From positions 124,001-188,000 of the forward strand of contig CAJNYU010000181.1 of NCBI GenBank assembly GCA_905331475.1: a DNA stretch of 64,000 bases. Reading direction: 5' to 3'. This stretch comes from Rotaria socialis. Its lineage: Eukaryota; Rotifera; Eurotatoria; Philodinida; Philodinidae. Shown piece by piece: positions 63,777 through 64,000 of this stretch. The position numbers and the translations under genes are program-made. Each line of letters starts with the position of its first letter. Position 1 is the stretch's first letter. Under the pieces are notes generated by a model, which had not been told where the DNA came from, made no database searches, and saw nothing but the letters and a program-made list of their open reading frames with translations.

Positions 63777-64000
63777 ATGAGTCAGAATGGTACGACACCT
63801 ACTGCCGATGAAGTATTGCTTTGTTTAATATTGAATCATTTCATTTTTTTTGTTCTTCATTTCTCTGTTCAATATAGAATCGTGCACCCATCACAAGTTC
63901 TACTCCTTTATTTGTTCCAATGTTACCCATGTATTATCCTTATGCTAATGCTAATACAGGTGGACAGCAATATTTTGCTCAAGCTATCTATCCCAACGTT
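63777..64000 (+). CDS. Start of an unidentified gene (cut by the window end)
   Basis: Exon 1 63777-63812 encodes MSQNGTTPTADE; exon 2 starts at 63878 after an ATATAG acceptor and runs off the window in frame. The visible 53 residues are Pro-, Tyr-, Gln- and Ala-rich (VPMLPMYYPYANANTGGQQ), a composition common in the disordered N-termini of RNA-binding or adaptor proteins. No family can be named from so little. Confidence 0.6.
   Translation, partial: MSQNGTTPTADEVLLCLILNHFIFFVLHFSVQYRIVHPSQVLLLYLFQCYPCIILMLMLIQVDSNILLKLSIPT

Overview
This is eukaryotic, metazoan DNA: AT-rich, with compact genes split by many GT-AG introns (often 50-70 nt), and animal-specific genes such as an E-protein bHLH factor, C3G/RapGEF1, a G-protein beta subunit, a Shisa-like protein and an axonemal dynein intermediate chain. 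Small introns, short gene spacing and an intron-bearing gene of bacterial LigD type point to a small-genome invertebrate. My best guess is a bdelloid rotifer (inference; no species marker is visible).

Layout. 1-2677 (+): 3' part of a Nup98 gene that stops shortly after its autoproteolytic domain. 2678-6783: AT-rich, no gene. 6784-11339 (+): C3G-like Rap/Ras exchange factor. 11808-12626 (+): stand-alone LigD-type 3'-phosphoesterase with introns. 14475-19817 (-): E-protein of 18 exons. 21481-22003 (+): calmodulin-like protein, tail-to-tail with 22096-25447 (-): coiled-coil protein, which is head-to-head with 25669-32131 (+): DNAI3/WDR63. A small neuropeptide-like precursor (29037-29300, -) lies inside a DNAI3 intron. 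32232-33748 (-): LRAT-domain protein with a glycine-rich hydrophobic segment. 34142-38309 (-): CCDC191-like protein. 38310-41277: intergenic, with two small inverted-repeat elements. 41278-43937 (+): SENP6/7-type SUMO protease. 45601-46910 (+): Shisa-like membrane protein. 47411-49341 and 49720-51692 (-): two tandem proline dehydrogenases. 52259-52872 (+): small unknown protein. 53494-55522 (+): proline-rich repeat protein. 55523-60950: gene-poor, many microsatellites. 60951-62487 (+): G beta-1. 63777 onward (+): start of an unidentified gene.

Themes. DNAI3 and CCDC191 are cilium or centriole related, and the coiled-coil gene sharing a 221-bp divergent promoter with DNAI3 may be too; that promoter holds a near-consensus RFX X-box. 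The two PRODH copies are a tandem duplication. The LigD phosphoesterase is the strongest candidate for a horizontally acquired DNA-repair gene. Exon models were built by hand from splice sites, reading-frame continuity and family conservation; total lengths were checked to be multiples of three, but 5' ends and very small exons are less certain.
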